From NCBI RefSeq assembly GCF_000383235.1, contig NZ_KB910926.1:62001-126000 (forward strand): 64,000 bases of DNA. The letters run 5' to 3'. Positions 36,304-43,398 of the stretch are shown here, piece after piece; the stretch's first letter is position 1; the number at the start of each line of letters is the position of its first letter. The notes below the pieces were generated by a model. That model was not told the origin of the DNA. It worked only from the letters and a program-made list of their open reading frames with translations, and did not search any database. Source of the stretch: Bacillus sp. 123MFChir2. GTDB taxonomy: Bacteria > Bacillota > Bacilli > Bacillales > Bacillaceae_G. A program made the translations under genes and the position numbers.

Positions 36304-37310
36304 GACAAGGAATGTTAACGAGAAAAAACATCGCAGTTTTATCTAGTATTGTTCTGTTAATTTGCATCGTATTTTTAGTGAGCTTATGTACAGGTACGTT
36401 TAAAGTTTCACCAGTTGAGGTGTTGAAAACGCTTGTTGGGCTTGGTGCAGAAGATCAAACAACGATTTTATTTGATTTTCGGATGCCGCGAATGATTGTT
36501 GCTCTTTTAGTCGGATCAGCTTTAGCGGTATCCGGTGCAATTATGCAAGGATTATCACGAAATCCACTTGCCGACCCAGGAATTATTGGCATTAATGCCG
36601 GAGCGGGATTGTCAGTTGTTATCTTTGTTTATTTCTTTTTTGGAAAAGTAACAATGACTTCGTTTTTATCTGTATTCATTCTACCGTTTTTTGCTTTAGT
36701 TGGTGCAATAGTAGCAGCGATCATCATCTATGCACTTGCTTGGAAAGACGGTGTTTCGCCGGTTCGGTTAGTTCTCGTTGGGATTGCAGTGGCAGCTGGG
36801 TTCAGTGCTGTAAGCTTAGTGCTCTCAATGAAAATGACAGCGAATGATTTCCGTTTTGCTACGATTTGGTTATCCGGAAGCTTATGGGGGACAGATTGGA
36901 AGTTCGTGCTAAGTGTGCTGCCATGGATGCTTATTTTCTTACCAATTGCCTTTATGAAAGCGCACGTTTTAAATGTAATGAATTTAGGAGATGCGGCGGC
37001 AATGGGTCTCGGTCTGAACGTTGAGAAAGAACGCCGTAAGCTATTATTTATCGCTGTTTGTTTAGCAGGTGCATCTGTTGCAGTGGCAGGAGGGATTAGT
37101 TTTATTGGATTAATGGCACCACATCTTGCCCGCCGTTTAGTAGGCGGAAAATATCAAATAATGTTGCCAACCGCTGCGCTAATTGGAACATTATTGCTAT
37201 TGTTTTCTGATCTTCTTTCGCGCAGCTTACTTACAACATCGGAAATACCGGTCGGTCTTGTTATTTCAGTAATTGGCGCGCCGTATTTCATTTATTTACT
37301 TATAAAGTGA
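36300..37310 (+). CDS. FecCD-family siderophore ABC permease, subunit 2
   Basis: A 336-residue FecCD permease with FRMPRMIVALLVGSALAVSGAIMQGL, RNPLADPGIIGINAGAG and AGGISFIGLMAPHLARRLVGG. It starts with GTG overlapping the first permease stop, behind a GGGAGAGGG site, so the two are translationally coupled. A family B repeat begins at its stop codon and separates it from the ATPase gene. Confidence 0.92.
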   Translation: MRQGMLTRKNIAVLSSIVLLICIVFLVSLCTGTFKVSPVEVLKTLVGLGAEDQTTILFDFRMPRMIVALLVGSALAVSGAIMQGLSRNPLADPGIIGINAGAGLSVVIFVYFFFGKVTMTSFLSVFILPFFALVGAIVAAIIIYALAWKDGVSPVRLVLVGIAVAAGFSAVSLVLSMKMTANDFRFATIWLSGSLWGTDWKFVLSVLPWMLIFLPIAFMKAHVLNVMNLGDAAAMGLGLNVEKERRKLLFIAVCLAGASVAVAGGISFIGLMAPHLARRLVGGKYQIMLPTAALIGTLLLLFSDLLSRSLLTTSEIPVGLVISVIGAPYFIYLLIK

Positions 37311-37577
37311 AACTTTAATCAGCGGGGGGGCTCCATCCCCCACTGATTATTAGTTGAACCAATCGGGCTTTTACGGGCAGTTTATCTCCCACTTAACTTC
37401 TTAAGAAAAGCGGAAGCGGCTCGCTCAGAATCGCAGGACGTTGGAGCACCCGACAAAGAGGCGCTTTTTGCCTCGTCCGAGGGGGTGAAACGACCGGAGA
37501 TTCTAGCCGCTAGAGCTAGACAATGTTTTTGCTGAATTTTGAGGTGGGAGTATTACTGCCCGTTAATGCGGGATAAA
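37301..37577 (+). repeat. Family B repeat interrupted by a family C repeat
   Basis: The left part (AAAGTGAAACTTTAATCAG, the GGGGG/CCCCC hairpin, ACGGGCAGTTTATCTCCCAC) and the right part (TGTTTTTGCTGAATTTTGAGGTG, TTACTGCCCGTTAATGCGGGATAAA) match the uninterrupted copy at 25249. They are split by a 121-bp family C element at 37403-37523. This fills the 292-bp gap between permease and ATPase. Confidence 0.85.
37403..37523 (+). repeat. Family C repeat nested inside family B
   Basis: It starts AAGAAAAGCGGAAGCGGCT and ends AGCCGCTAGAGCTAGACA. The AGCGGCT and AGCCGCT arms are complementary, and an internal CGAAACGACCGG...GACGTTGG region adds structure. About 90% identical by eye to the copy after speE at 51365. 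Confidence 0.85.
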
Positions 37578-37602
37578 AATAAGATAGGGGAGACGGGTCT
37601 GT

Positions 37603-38394
37603 ATGCCATCTTTATCAGTTGAGTCGATATCTGTTGGATATAGTGAAAATTTAATTATTGATGGGTTATCTGTTGAAATACCGGAAGGGAAAATTACGAC
37701 CATCATTGGCCCAAATGGATGCGGGAAATCTACGCTTCTGAAAACAGCATCGCGTATTTTAAAAGCAAAACGAGGTACTGTTTATTTGGACGGAAAAGCA
37801 ATTGAGAAACAGCCGACGAAGGAAATTGCGAAAAAGATGGCAATTTTGCCGCAAACAGCAGAAGTGCCAACAGGTCTTACTGTATTTGAACTTGTTTCAT
37901 ATGGGCGTTTCCCACATCAAAAAGGGTTCGGCACGTTATCAGAAGAAGACTATCGCTACATTCGCTGGGCGCTTGATGTGACTGGTATGAAGGAATTTGC
38001 TAATCGTCCAGCGGAGGCGCTGTCAGGCGGGCAACGTCAACGTGTTTGGATCGCGATGGCACTAGCACAAGGAACGGACTTGCTTGTACTAGATGAGCCA
38101 ACAACATACCTTGATATGGCACATCAACTTGAAGTGCTGAACTTATTAAAAAAGTTAAATGAAGAAGAAGGAAGAACAATTGTGATGGTTATTCATGATC
38201 TAAATCACGCTTCTCGTTTTTCTGATCATATGATTGCGTTAAAAGATGGGAATTTAATGAAGCAAGGAACGCCAGATGAAGTCATGACATCTGAAACGCT
38301 TCGCGAAGTGTTTGAAATCGAAGCGCAAATGGTTCCGTGTCCTGTTGGTGGCAAACCAATTTGTCTTACTTATGACTTAATGACAAGTGCATAA
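37603..38394 (+). CDS. Siderophore ABC transporter ATP-binding protein (FecE/FhuC type)
   Basis: A 263-residue ATPase with Walker A IGPNGCGKSTLL (about residues 36-47), signature ALSGGQRQRVWIAMAL, Walker B LLVLDEPTTYLDMAHQ and the H-loop VIHDLNHA. The TTYLDMAHQ sequence after Walker B is characteristic of iron-siderophore ATPases. A GGGGAGACGGG region precedes the ATG. It is separated from the permeases by nested repeats, but no terminator was seen, so read-through from the Fur-controlled promoter is possible. Confidence 0.93.
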   Translation: MPSLSVESISVGYSENLIIDGLSVEIPEGKITTIIGPNGCGKSTLLKTASRILKAKRGTVYLDGKAIEKQPTKEIAKKMAILPQTAEVPTGLTVFELVSYGRFPHQKGFGTLSEEDYRYIRWALDVTGMKEFANRPAEALSGGQRQRVWIAMALAQGTDLLVLDEPTTYLDMAHQLEVLNLLKKLNEEEGRTIVMVIHDLNHASRFSDHMIALKDGNLMKQGTPDEVMTSETLREVFEIEAQMVPCPVGGKPICLTYDLMTSA

Positions 38395-38408
38395 GCTGGT
38401 TTAAGTTC

Positions 38409-38466
38409 GTTCTAACGGGCAGTAAATTACTGACGATAAAGCCTAAGGTTTACTATCCGTTAGAAC
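38409..38466. repeat. 18-bp imperfect inverted repeat after the ATPase gene
   Basis: GTTCTAACGGGCAGTAAA and TTTACTATCCGTTAGAAC are complementary at 16 of 18 positions and enclose 22 bases. There is no T-run, so it is not a standard terminator. The GGGCAGTAA core recalls family B. Confidence 0.75.
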
Positions 38467-38503
38467 GGGTAAAGGTGCGACTTCCTTGAATTTGTATAAA
38501 TAG

Positions 38504-38702
38504 TTATATATACATCTGAATTTTTCAACGTATAGGTCGATGCTATGCAGAATATAACATGACTGCCACTAGCTGTCTCTTTTTGTTTTAAATATTGCAT
38601 GTGGGCGGAAAAGGTCCTGACCGTTTCTATGCACGGCCAGATGCTCTCGTCCTCCTAAAAAGAAAGAGGGTTTTATGTTGATTTTTTTACTTGTATATAT
38701 AG
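38504..38702 (+). repeat. Family A repeat, forward copy 8
   Basis: TATATATACATCTGAATTTTT, GTCGATGCTATGCAGAA, GCATGTGGGCGGAAAAGG, CTGACCGTTTCTATGCACGG, CCAGATGCTCTCG and the ending TTTACTTGTATATATAG. It lies directly upstream of the siderophore-binding lipoprotein gene. Confidence 0.82.
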
Positions 38703-38759
38703 TTTTGTCTAAAGAGCTCTTGTAGCACTTTCACTATAATAAGATAAGGAGAAGAAAAT

Positions 38760-39701
38760 ATGAAGAAATTCAAAGTTACTCTACTAGTTTTCGTATTAGC
38801 GATTACTTCTGTATTGTTTGCTGCGTGTTCTTCTGATAAGAAAGAAGAAAAGAAAGCAGACGCAAAAAGTGAAGAGCGTGTTGTCAAACATGCAAAAGGG
38901 GAAATTAAAATTCCTGCAAATCCAAAGAAAATTGCGGACTTAAGTGGATCAACAGAAGAGTTGTTAATTTTAGGAATGAAGCCAGTTATTACGGCAAATA
39001 CAACGCAAGAAAAAATTGATTCACATATTGCAGATAAATTAAAAGGCATACAACCGGTTGGTTCCACTTGGGGAGATAAAATTAACATCGAGGCAGTAGC
39101 TGCTGCAAAACCGGATTTAATTTTAGTAAACAATCGTCAAGAAAAAATTTATGATCAGTTATCTAAAATTGCACCGACAGTCATGTTAAGTACTCCATTA
39201 GATCAATGGCGTCCGAAGTTTGAAGAAGTAGGTAAAATTTTTGATAAAGAACAAGAAACAGCTGCATGGTTAAAGAAATACGATGAAAAGGCAAACAAGT
39301 TACATGACCAAATCGTTGCCAAAACTGGCGATGCAAAATTCATGGTAATGGCTGCATATCCGAATGCATTCCGTGTGTACGGTGATTATGGATACGGTAG
39401 TGTTCTATTTAAAGATTTAAAATTACCAGCAGTTAATGGTACACCAGCAGATAAGCCATTAGTACAATTACAAAAAGAAGCATTAATTGATTACAATCCA
39501 GACTTCTTATTTGTATTCACGACAGGTGACGGTAACCAGCGTCTAAAAGAATTTCAACAAGAAACCATCTGGAAGAATATGAACGCTGTAAAAAACAACC
39601 GCGTGTATATGATTAAAAATGAAGATTTAAATAAAGGATACTTCCCACTTGGTAAAGAGATGTTATTAGACGAACTATCTACGTTTATTTTAGGGAAATA
39701 A
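38760..39701 (+). CDS. Iron-siderophore ABC substrate-binding lipoprotein
   Basis: A 313-residue lipoprotein. The signal peptide has the lipobox LFAAC, with Cys23 as the lipidated residue and a charged linker SSDKKEEKKADAK. The periplasmic-binding (FepB/FhuD-type, class III) domain follows, with IADLSGSTEELLILGMKP, AAAKPDLILVNN and WKNMNAVKNNRVYMI. It captures a ferric siderophore on the cell surface for the permease-ATPase complex encoded upstream. An AAGGAG site lies before the ATG. A family A repeat separates it from the ATPase gene, so it may be separately transcribed. Confidence 0.92.
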   Translation: MKKFKVTLLVFVLAITSVLFAACSSDKKEEKKADAKSEERVVKHAKGEIKIPANPKKIADLSGSTEELLILGMKPVITANTTQEKIDSHIADKLKGIQPVGSTWGDKINIEAVAAAKPDLILVNNRQEKIYDQLSKIAPTVMLSTPLDQWRPKFEEVGKIFDKEQETAAWLKKYDEKANKLHDQIVAKTGDAKFMVMAAYPNAFRVYGDYGYGSVLFKDLKLPAVNGTPADKPLVQLQKEALIDYNPDFLFVFTTGDGNQRLKEFQQETIWKNMNAVKNNRVYMIKNEDLNKGYFPLGKEMLLDELSTFILGK

Positions 39702-39710
39702 TAATAATAG

Positions 39711-39749
39711 AGAAAATCACCTTCGTTTTTTGATGGTGGTTTTCTTTTT
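39711..39749 (+). terminator. Terminator after the binding-protein gene
   Basis: GAAAATCACC and GGTGGTTTTC arms (one wobble pair), followed by a T-run. Confidence 0.75.
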
Positions 39750-39839
39750 ATACAGTAATATACAGTCTTTCATTTCTTTCTGTTTCGCCTTTCGTTTATA
39801 ATAGGAGTAAGTACGTATAATGGAGGGCGGTGAATTTTA

Positions 39840-41144
39840 ATGGCATATGTAAGCGATAAATTAAATGAAACGAAAGTGTTTAAAGACCCAGTGCATAAAT
39901 ATGTGCATGTGCGCGATCGCGTAATTTGGGATTTAATCGGCACGAAAGAGTTTCAACGTCTGCGTCGCATTAAGCAGCTAGGGACGACATTTTTTACATT
40001 TCACGGTGCGGAGCATAGTCGCTTTACTCATTCACTAGGTGTCTATGAAATTATTCGCCGCATGATTGATGATGTGTTTGATGGAAGACCGGATTGGAAT
40101 GCCGAAGATCGTTTGTTGTGCTTATGCGCAGCACTTCTTCACGATGTAGGGCACGGTCCTTTTTCTCATTCATTTGAAAAAGTTTTTGAATTGAACCATG
40201 AAAAATTTACACAAGCAATTATTGTCGGTGACACAGAAATTTACGAGGTGTTAAGCCGCGTTGATCGTGAATTTCCGCAAAAAGTAGCAGATGTCATTGC
40301 GAAAACTTCTACTAACAAATTAGCAATTAGTATGATTTCTAGCCAAATTGACGCAGATCGTATGGACTATTTATTACGAGATGCGTATTTCACAGGTGTG
40401 AAATATGGAAACTTTGATATGGAACGAATATTACGGGTAATGCGTCCATTTAATAATCAAGTTGTGATTAAATATAGCGGGATGCATGCTGTTGAGCATT
40501 ATATTATGAGCCGTTATCAAATGTATTGGCAAGTGTATTTTCATCCAGTGACGCGCAGTGCTGAAGTGATTTTAACGAAAATTTTGCACCGCGCAAAAGC
40601 GTTGCATGAACAGTACTATCCATTTAAATATCATCCCGTTCATTTCTATTCTTTATTTGAAGGAGAAGTAACGATAGAGGATTATTTAAAGTTAGACGAG
40701 AATGTCATGTATTATTACTTCCAAGTATGGCAAGAAGAAGAGGATGTTATTTTAAGCGATTTATGCCGCCGTTTTATGAACCGTAACTTGTTCAAATGCG
40801 TTGATTTTACGGAAAAGCATGGATTAAACAATTGGGTAGAATTAAATAGTTTATTTAAGAAGATTGGGCTTGATCCAGAATATTATTTAGTAGTAGATTC
40901 TACGTCGGATTTGCCGTATGACTTTTACCGTGCAGGTGAAGAGGAAGAACGTTTGCCAATTTTACTGCTTATGCCAAATGGAGAGTTGCGTGAATTGTCT
41001 CGTGAGTCGGACATTGTAGAGGCAATTACAGGTAAAAAGAGAACAGATCAGAAGCTATTCTATCCGCATGATTTACTGTATGAAGATGGACGAAAAGGAA
41101 AAGTAAAAGAAAAAATTATTCGTTTATTAGAAGGAAAAGAGTAA
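39840..41144 (+). CDS. ywfO: HD-domain phosphohydrolase YwfO
   Basis: A 434-residue HD-superfamily protein. The metal site is visible: His in EHSRFTHSLGVYE, the HD pair in ALLHDVGHGPFSHSFE (about residues 100-115), and the later Asp in QIDADRMDYLLRDA. The related Enterococcus protein is a dNTP triphosphohydrolase, so nucleotide hydrolysis is likely. The C-terminal 60 residues vary. The ATG follows GGAGGGCGG. In B. subtilis ywfO lies in the same region as pta, ywfL and rsfA. Confidence 0.9.
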   Translation: MAYVSDKLNETKVFKDPVHKYVHVRDRVIWDLIGTKEFQRLRRIKQLGTTFFTFHGAEHSRFTHSLGVYEIIRRMIDDVFDGRPDWNAEDRLLCLCAALLHDVGHGPFSHSFEKVFELNHEKFTQAIIVGDTEIYEVLSRVDREFPQKVADVIAKTSTNKLAISMISSQIDADRMDYLLRDAYFTGVKYGNFDMERILRVMRPFNNQVVIKYSGMHAVEHYIMSRYQMYWQVYFHPVTRSAEVILTKILHRAKALHEQYYPFKYHPVHFYSLFEGEVTIEDYLKLDENVMYYYFQVWQEEEDVILSDLCRRFMNRNLFKCVDFTEKHGLNNWVELNSLFKKIGLDPEYYLVVDSTSDLPYDFYRAGEEEERLPILLLMPNGELRELSRESDIVEAITGKKRTDQKLFYPHDLLYEDGRKGKVKEKIIRLLEGKE

Positions 41145-41146
41145 GA

Positions 41147-41165
41147 GAAGCAGCTGTGCTGCTTC
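41147..41165. terminator. Weak hairpin between ywfO and the tautomerase gene
   Basis: GAAGCAGC pairs with GCTGCTTC around TGT, but there is only a poor T tract. Confidence 0.45.
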
Positions 41166-41179
41166 CCTTATAGCAATGA

Positions 41180-41368
41180 TTACTCTTGGTCGCTTAAGCG
41201 TTTACCACCAAGTGCGTAATGATTTTTAGACATTTCTTCAATGAATACAACGATTTTTTCTTCTGGAGCACCAGTAGTTTCACTTACTGCAGCTGTTACT
41301 TTTTCAGCAAGGGCTTTCTTTTGCTCTTCTGTGCGGCCTTCTAACATTTTCACTGTTACGTATGGCAT
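41180..41368 (-). CDS. ywhB: 4-oxalocrotonate tautomerase-family protein YwhB
   Basis: A 62-residue tautomerase. Removal of the initiator Met exposes the catalytic Pro (MPYVTVKMLEGR), and the TGAPEEKIVVFIEEMSKNHYALGG region is typical. Such proteins form hexamers and tautomerise enol acids; the physiological substrate in Bacillus is unclear. The ATG at 41368 has AAAGGAGCG upstream; a longer frame from 41428 would bury Pro2. Confidence 0.92.
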   Translation of the reverse strand: MPYVTVKMLEGRTEEQKKALAEKVTAAVSETTGAPEEKIVVFIEEMSKNHYALGGKRLSDQE

Positions 41369-41477
41369 ATGTATCGCTCCTTTTATGTAGATTACAGTAC
41401 TATTATAACGGATTCTTGAAAAGAGCAATCAGAAAATGAAAGATTTTTTGTTTGCGTAATTAAGAAGGAGATGAAGT

Positions 41478-42152
41478 ATGGATAATTTCTTTAGATACCC
41501 ATTGCATGAGTTACCGTTGTTAGCTCTTGCAGTTGCAATGGCGCTCTCTGTACATGAGTTTGCACATGCATATGTTGCTTATAAGTTTGGAGATTTAACG
41601 GCGAAAAACCAAGGGCGTTTAACGATATCGCCCCTTTCTCATATCGATCCGATTGGTGCGATCGCATTCTTGTTTATTGGTTTTGGATGGGCTCGCCCTG
41701 TACCAGTAAACCCATATAACTTTAAGCGCCCACGCCTTGCAGGGATTTGCGTTTCGATTGCGGGACCGATTAGTAATTTATTATTAGGGGCTTTTGGACT
41801 TGCCGCTTGGTATGGTTTGCTGAAATTTGGAGTGATTGAGGCCGTCCCAGTAGCAGTAGGGGAGACACTATTTCAATTCTTTCAAATTTTTATCGGGATT
41901 AATATTGTTCTATTTGTTTTTAATTTACTACCAATTCCGCCGCTAGACGGTTATCGCGTTTTGGAAGATTTAGCGCCAAGCAATATACGCGCAAAAATGA
42001 CGCAATATGAGAAATACGGTGCGATTCTTTTATTAATTCTTGTTATTACACCGTTAGATCGCTATACGATTCAACCAATATTTCAAGTTGTCATTCCGAA
42101 TGTTTTAAGTATGTTGCATAATATAATTGGACCATTATTTGGATTGTATTAG
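41478..42152 (+). CDS. ywhC: Site-2-protease-family membrane metalloprotease YwhC
   Basis: A 224-residue peptidase M50. The zinc site H26-E27-F-A-H30 lies in the first membrane helix, and the third ligand lies in the LPIPPLDGYRVLEDL motif (about residue 154). Five or six helices are predicted. Members cut transmembrane substrates; the target here is unknown. ywhD starts 17 bp after its stop, with a ribosome site between them. Confidence 0.92.
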   Translation: MDNFFRYPLHELPLLALAVAMALSVHEFAHAYVAYKFGDLTAKNQGRLTISPLSHIDPIGAIAFLFIGFGWARPVPVNPYNFKRPRLAGICVSIAGPISNLLLGAFGLAAWYGLLKFGVIEAVPVAVGETLFQFFQIFIGINIVLFVFNLLPIPPLDGYRVLEDLAPSNIRAKMTQYEKYGAILLLILVITPLDRYTIQPIFQVVIPNVLSMLHNIIGPLFGLY

Positions 42153-42168
42153 AAGGGGCGGTTTTCTT

Positions 42169-42678
42169 ATGACAGAGAAAAAGAAACAAATCGGTTTTAA
42201 TATTATTAAAAATGACTCTACAGATGGACACGGCGGCTTTGGGGTCGGCGCATTAAGTCTTGAAAATATTTCTCCTGTTATTATTGATGTAACGGAAGGA
42301 ACGGCAGTTGTGGACGTTGGAGCTATGCATGCCCGCAGTGCTGTTGAAAAAGGAATTAAATTTTTAATCAATAAAGAAGAAGTACCAAATGCAAAACCAT
42401 ACTGGCTCGTTTGGGTAACAATTGAGCGCACAACAAAAGGCGCATATTATGCAGGTGTAACTGCATGTGAAATGACAGTAGACCGTGAAATTCGCCGCGG
42501 CTATAAATCACTTCCTGAACATGTAAATAAAATGGATAAATCATTAAAGCGTCACATTATGGTTGATCATATGGATGAACCTTCTAAAAAAGTGCTCGGA
42601 ACATTCTTGAAAGAGCATAATGAGGAGCTATGGAATTCCTCTAGTGAGAAATTACGTAGTGAATTGTTAGGAGAATGA
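42169..42678 (+). CDS. ywhD: YwhD-family protein
   Basis: A 169-residue soluble protein. The start KKKQIGFNIIKNDSTDGHGGFGVGALSLENISPVIID and the middle KPYWLVWVTIERTTKGAYYAGVTACEMTVDRE match YwhD of B. subtilis, whose function is unknown. The ATG at 42169 has AGAAGGGG; an upstream start lies inside ywhC. It is co-directional with ywhC, keeping the ywhB-C-D-E order. Confidence 0.9.
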   Translation: MTEKKKQIGFNIIKNDSTDGHGGFGVGALSLENISPVIIDVTEGTAVVDVGAMHARSAVEKGIKFLINKEEVPNAKPYWLVWVTIERTTKGAYYAGVTACEMTVDREIRRGYKSLPEHVNKMDKSLKRHIMVDHMDEPSKKVLGTFLKEHNEELWNSSSEKLRSELLGE

Positions 42679-42682
42679 TAGG

Positions 42683-42713
42683 AACCCCTTTCTTGTTGAA
42701 AGGGGTTTTGTTT
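42683..42713 (+). terminator. Terminator after ywhD
   Basis: AACCCCTTT and AAAGGGGTT arms with an 8-base loop and T residues. Confidence 0.75.
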
Positions 42714-42812
42714 GTTTGAAAACATGTTTTCCATTGAATGTTGCAGGAAAATGCTGATATTTGTCAGAAATATGTATGTAAATGGAAGATCAAGAGGTTA
42801 GAAGGGGGAAAT

Positions 42813-43358
42813 ATGAGAATGCGCGGGGAGTCTATTTTTATAAAAAGTTTAGAAGAATGTGATGCAGAAGCTATGATGCATTTGGAGTCGAAAAATCGAG
42901 ATTTTTTTCAACTGTATACAGCATTACGAGAAGATAATTTTTATACGCTAGAGGGTCAGAAGGAGCGTATTAGAAAAGGGAATGAAAAGCAAGAGCTTGA
43001 TGAGCAGTATTCATTTGGCATTTATCTAAATGAAACAGAAGAATTAATTGGGTCTGTTACATTGTCTGAAGTACTAAGAGGTCCTTTGCAAGGCTGTTTC
43101 ATTGGATATACCTTAGACAAACACCATAATGGGAAAGGATATATGACGGAAGCTGTTAAGCTAGTTGTGTCTTACGCGTTTGATGAACTAAAACTCCATC
43201 GGATTGAAGCGGGCGTTATGCCGCATAATATTGGGTCCATAAAAGTTTTAGAGAAATCAGGGTTTCATAAAGAGGGAATTGCAAGGAAAAATGTAAAGAT
43301 AAATGGAAAATGGGAAGACCATCAAGTATTAGCGATTGTAAATGATGAGGATGAATAA
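42813..43358 (+). CDS. GNAT-family N-acetyltransferase (RimJ/RimL-like)
   Basis: A 181-residue acetyltransferase. Motif A is HHNGKGYMTEAVKLVV (the acetyl-CoA pyrophosphate loop, Q/R-x-x-G-x-G/A variant), followed by HRIEAGVMPHNIGSIKVLEKSGFHKEG (motif B). It resembles ribosomal-protein acetyltransferases and YdaF-type enzymes. The ATG at 42813 follows GAAGGGGG; an upstream in-frame ATG at 42738 lacks a site. Located between ywhD and pbpG, where B. subtilis has none that I recall. Confidence 0.87.
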   Translation: MRMRGESIFIKSLEECDAEAMMHLESKNRDFFQLYTALREDNFYTLEGQKERIRKGNEKQELDEQYSFGIYLNETEELIGSVTLSEVLRGPLQGCFIGYTLDKHHNGKGYMTEAVKLVVSYAFDELKLHRIEAGVMPHNIGSIKVLEKSGFHKEGIARKNVKINGKWEDHQVLAIVNDEDE

Positions 43359-43398
43359 GGGAGTGGTAGGATACGCGCCCTTATTCATTCAATTTTCG

